The notes beneath the pieces are model-generated. The model saw only the letters and a program-made list of their open reading frames with translations, was not told the DNA's origin and searched no databases. Shown one piece after another: positions 6,200-7,046 of a stretch of DNA of 7,046 nucleotides (its first letter is position 1; each line of letters begins with the position of its first letter). Made by a program: the position numbers and the translations under genes. The stretch spans positions 1 through 7,046 of the forward strand of contig DAHVFL010000247.1 in NCBI GenBank assembly GCA_027316975.1. The letters are read 5' to 3'. Source of the DNA: Chloroflexota bacterium (GTDB lineage Bacteria > Chloroflexota > Ktedonobacteria > Ktedonobacterales > Ktedonobacteraceae).

Positions 6200-6249
6200 A
6201 TGTTTCGCTGCGCTCAACATGACAGGACACTTCGCTGCGCTCAACATGA
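6198..6249. repeat. Two direct half-copies of the interspersed repeat
   Basis: The 19-mer TTCGCTGCGCTCAACATGA occurs twice in the same orientation (6204-6222 and 6231-6249), 27 bases apart. Both are the left-arm type of the element in reverse orientation (CAACATGAC instead of CAGGATGAC). Because both face the same way, this site does not form the long hairpin of the full copies. It lies between the stop of the 147-residue gene and the translin leader. Confidence 0.85.
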
Positions 6250-6259
6250 ACTGCTATAC

Positions 6260-6313
6260 ATTCCCTGTCCCTTATGTTACACTTGATTGAAGAAATAAGA
6301 AGAGACAGGGAAT
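6260..6313 (+). promoter_or_regulatory. Perfect 10-bp inverted repeat covering the translin ribosome binding site
   Basis: ATTCCCTGTC (6260-6269) is the exact reverse complement of GACAGGGAAT (6304-6313). Inside it, CTTAT (6271-6275) pairs with ATAAG (6295-6299), leaving a 19-base loop. The right arm contains the AGGGA ribosome binding site and ends 3 bases before ATG 6317. In RNA this would hide the ribosome binding site. Alternatively it is a DNA operator, since a -10-like TATACA (6255-6260) overlaps the left arm; in that case the transcript would start inside the arm and the full hairpin would not form. Confidence 0.6.
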
Positions 6314-6316
6314 ACC

Positions 6317-6964
6317 ATGCCAGAACATCTAGAAGATATCGAACGGGAAGCGGTCCAGTATTTGGGACTTAAACATGCTGCGCGAGAGCGCGCATTGCCA
6401 AAATCGCGGGCAACTATTCGCGCCTGCGCCAATAGTATTCGCGCCACGCACCGGCAAGAGTTCGCGGCAGCCACCACCCTGCTGGAACAGGCCAGAACCT
6501 TGCTGGATGAAATGGCCGAGGACCTGCGCGATCACAAAGATATCTTCTACGCCGGCTTTGTGCATGACGCGCAAAAAGAATACGCCGAAGCCGCTACTTT
6601 CTCGGCCCTCGCCCAAAACCGCTCGCTGCCCCTGGCGCGTGAGCTCTCCCTCGACTGGGCGCCATATCTCAATGGCCTGGGTGAAACGGTGGGAGAGTTG
6701 CGTCGCTATATTCTGGACCAGTTGCGACAGGGCAACTACGATACCTGCGAAGCGCTGCTGCGCCATATGGACGATATCTACGCCCTGCTCATCACCATCG
6801 ATTATCCCGACGCCATTACAGGCGGGCTGCGCCGCACCACAGACGCCGCGCGCGGCATTCTCGAAAAGACGCGCGGCGACCTCACCATCGCTGTCAGCCA
6901 GGCCCAATTACAGAAGGCCATGCAGGCCCTGCAACACGATCTTCATGACTTCAAAGACCGCTAA
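6317..6964 (+). CDS. Translin-family protein (translin/TRAX fold, probable RNA/ssDNA-binding or endoribonuclease)
   Basis: A 215-residue, almost all-helical protein of the translin family, the usual length for that family. Eukaryotic translin/TRAX oligomers (C3PO) bind single-stranded RNA/DNA, and TRAX is a Mg-dependent endoribonuclease; archaeal members act similarly. Features seen: a helical N-terminus with RxxIRxxH-like spacing (31-45), the signature HDAQKEYAEAATF (83-95), YLNGLGETVGELRRYILD (117-134), the MDDIYALL helix (151-158) and DYPDAITGGLRRTTD (162-176), then EKTRGDLT (183-190). By alignment from memory, Glu88 and Glu91 in EYAE correspond to the catalytic glutamates of human TRAX, and Glu123 lies where TRAX has an Asp, so an active nuclease is plausible. 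The start is preceded by AGGGA at about 6 bases. A single subunit is encoded here, so a homo-oligomer would be expected. Substrate unknown. Confidence 0.88.
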   Translation: MPEHLEDIEREAVQYLGLKHAARERALPKSRATIRACANSIRATHRQEFAAATTLLEQARTLLDEMAEDLRDHKDIFYAGFVHDAQKEYAEAATFSALAQNRSLPLARELSLDWAPYLNGLGETVGELRRYILDQLRQGNYDTCEALLRHMDDIYALLITIDYPDAITGGLRRTTDAARGILEKTRGDLTIAVSQAQLQKAMQALQHDLHDFKDR

Positions 6965-6968
6965 TCGG

Positions 6969-7002
6969 GCCAGGGCGGGGGCTTTCACTGGTAGGTTTTT
7001 TT
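6969..7002 (+). terminator. Weak intrinsic terminator-like element after translin
   Basis: GCCAG (6969-6973) can pair with CTGGT (6988-6992), including one G-U pair, and a run of seven T follows (6996-7002) 4 bases later. The stem is short and the loop long, so termination efficiency is doubtful. The position just after the translin stop supports the call. Confidence 0.35.
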
Positions 7003-7021
7003 GAAACGCGCCGATCTCGCC

Positions 7022-7046
7022 TGTCATGCTGAGCGCAGCGAAGCAT
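7022..7046. repeat. Interspersed repeat copy cut by the right window edge
   Basis: TGTCATGCTGAGCGCAGCGA and the following AGCAT match the left arm of the element (with GCTGAG instead of GTTGAG). Whether a right arm follows lies outside the window. Confidence 0.75.

Noticed and set aside
6329..6907. Minus-strand open frame of 192 codons
   Set aside because: Antisense shadow of the translin gene, whose family signature is clear on the plus strand.
6375..7004. Plus-strand open frame of 209 codons in another frame of the translin gene
   Set aside because: Same strand, shifted frame; composition rich in Arg/Pro/Ser/Cys typical of an out-of-frame read of GC-rich coding DNA.

Overview
This window is a moderately GC-rich bacterial segment dominated by signalling and accessory genes. 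The combination points to a large-genome, soil-type bacterium, most plausibly a Chloroflexota/Ktedonobacteria-like lineage. That combination is two paralogous Hanks-type Ser/Thr kinases, a cNMP-domain/patatin fusion, a YciH/SUI1 translation factor, a translin-family protein and many interspersed palindromic repeats. The lineage is an inference from gene content; no marker gene proves it.

Layout. Positions 1-1134 (minus) hold a Ser/Thr kinase whose C-terminus runs off the left edge. Positions 1135-1754 hold its promoter, two and a half copies of an inverted-repeat element, and a decayed N-terminal fragment of an MBL-fold hydrolase gene (plus strand, 1505-1732). Positions 1755-3035 (minus) hold a second, membrane-anchored Ser/Thr kinase. 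Positions 3036-3234 are a divergent promoter region with another repeat copy. Positions 3235-3600 (plus) encode a SUI1/YciH protein, whose 3' end overlaps by 28 bp the 3' end of the convergent gene at 3573-5675 (minus), a 700-residue cNMP-binding/patatin protein. An 80-bp divergent spacer with an inverted repeat separates that gene from a 147-residue protein of unknown function (5756-6199, plus). After two direct half-copies of the repeat and a leader with a perfect 10-bp inverted repeat over the ribosome binding site comes a translin-family gene (6317-6964, plus). A weak terminator-like element follows, and a further repeat copy is cut by the right edge.

How the parts relate. The two kinases are close paralogues in the same orientation, but the downstream one has its own strong promoter, so they are probably not one simple operon. 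The cNMP/patatin gene and the 147-residue gene are divergent and probably share control DNA. SUI1 and translin both belong to RNA/translation biology but are not adjacent.

The recurring theme is the repeat. Copies sit in the 5' leaders of kinase 1 and SUI1, next to the start of the MBL remnant, upstream of translin, and directly at the stop codon of the 147-residue gene. The items most worth a second look are the bacterial translin with its putative catalytic acidic residues conserved and an RBS-covering inverted repeat, the cNMP/patatin protein with altered key motifs and an unassigned central domain, and the repeat family in gene leaders. I see no CRISPR array, tRNA, rRNA, phage gene or intact transposase.
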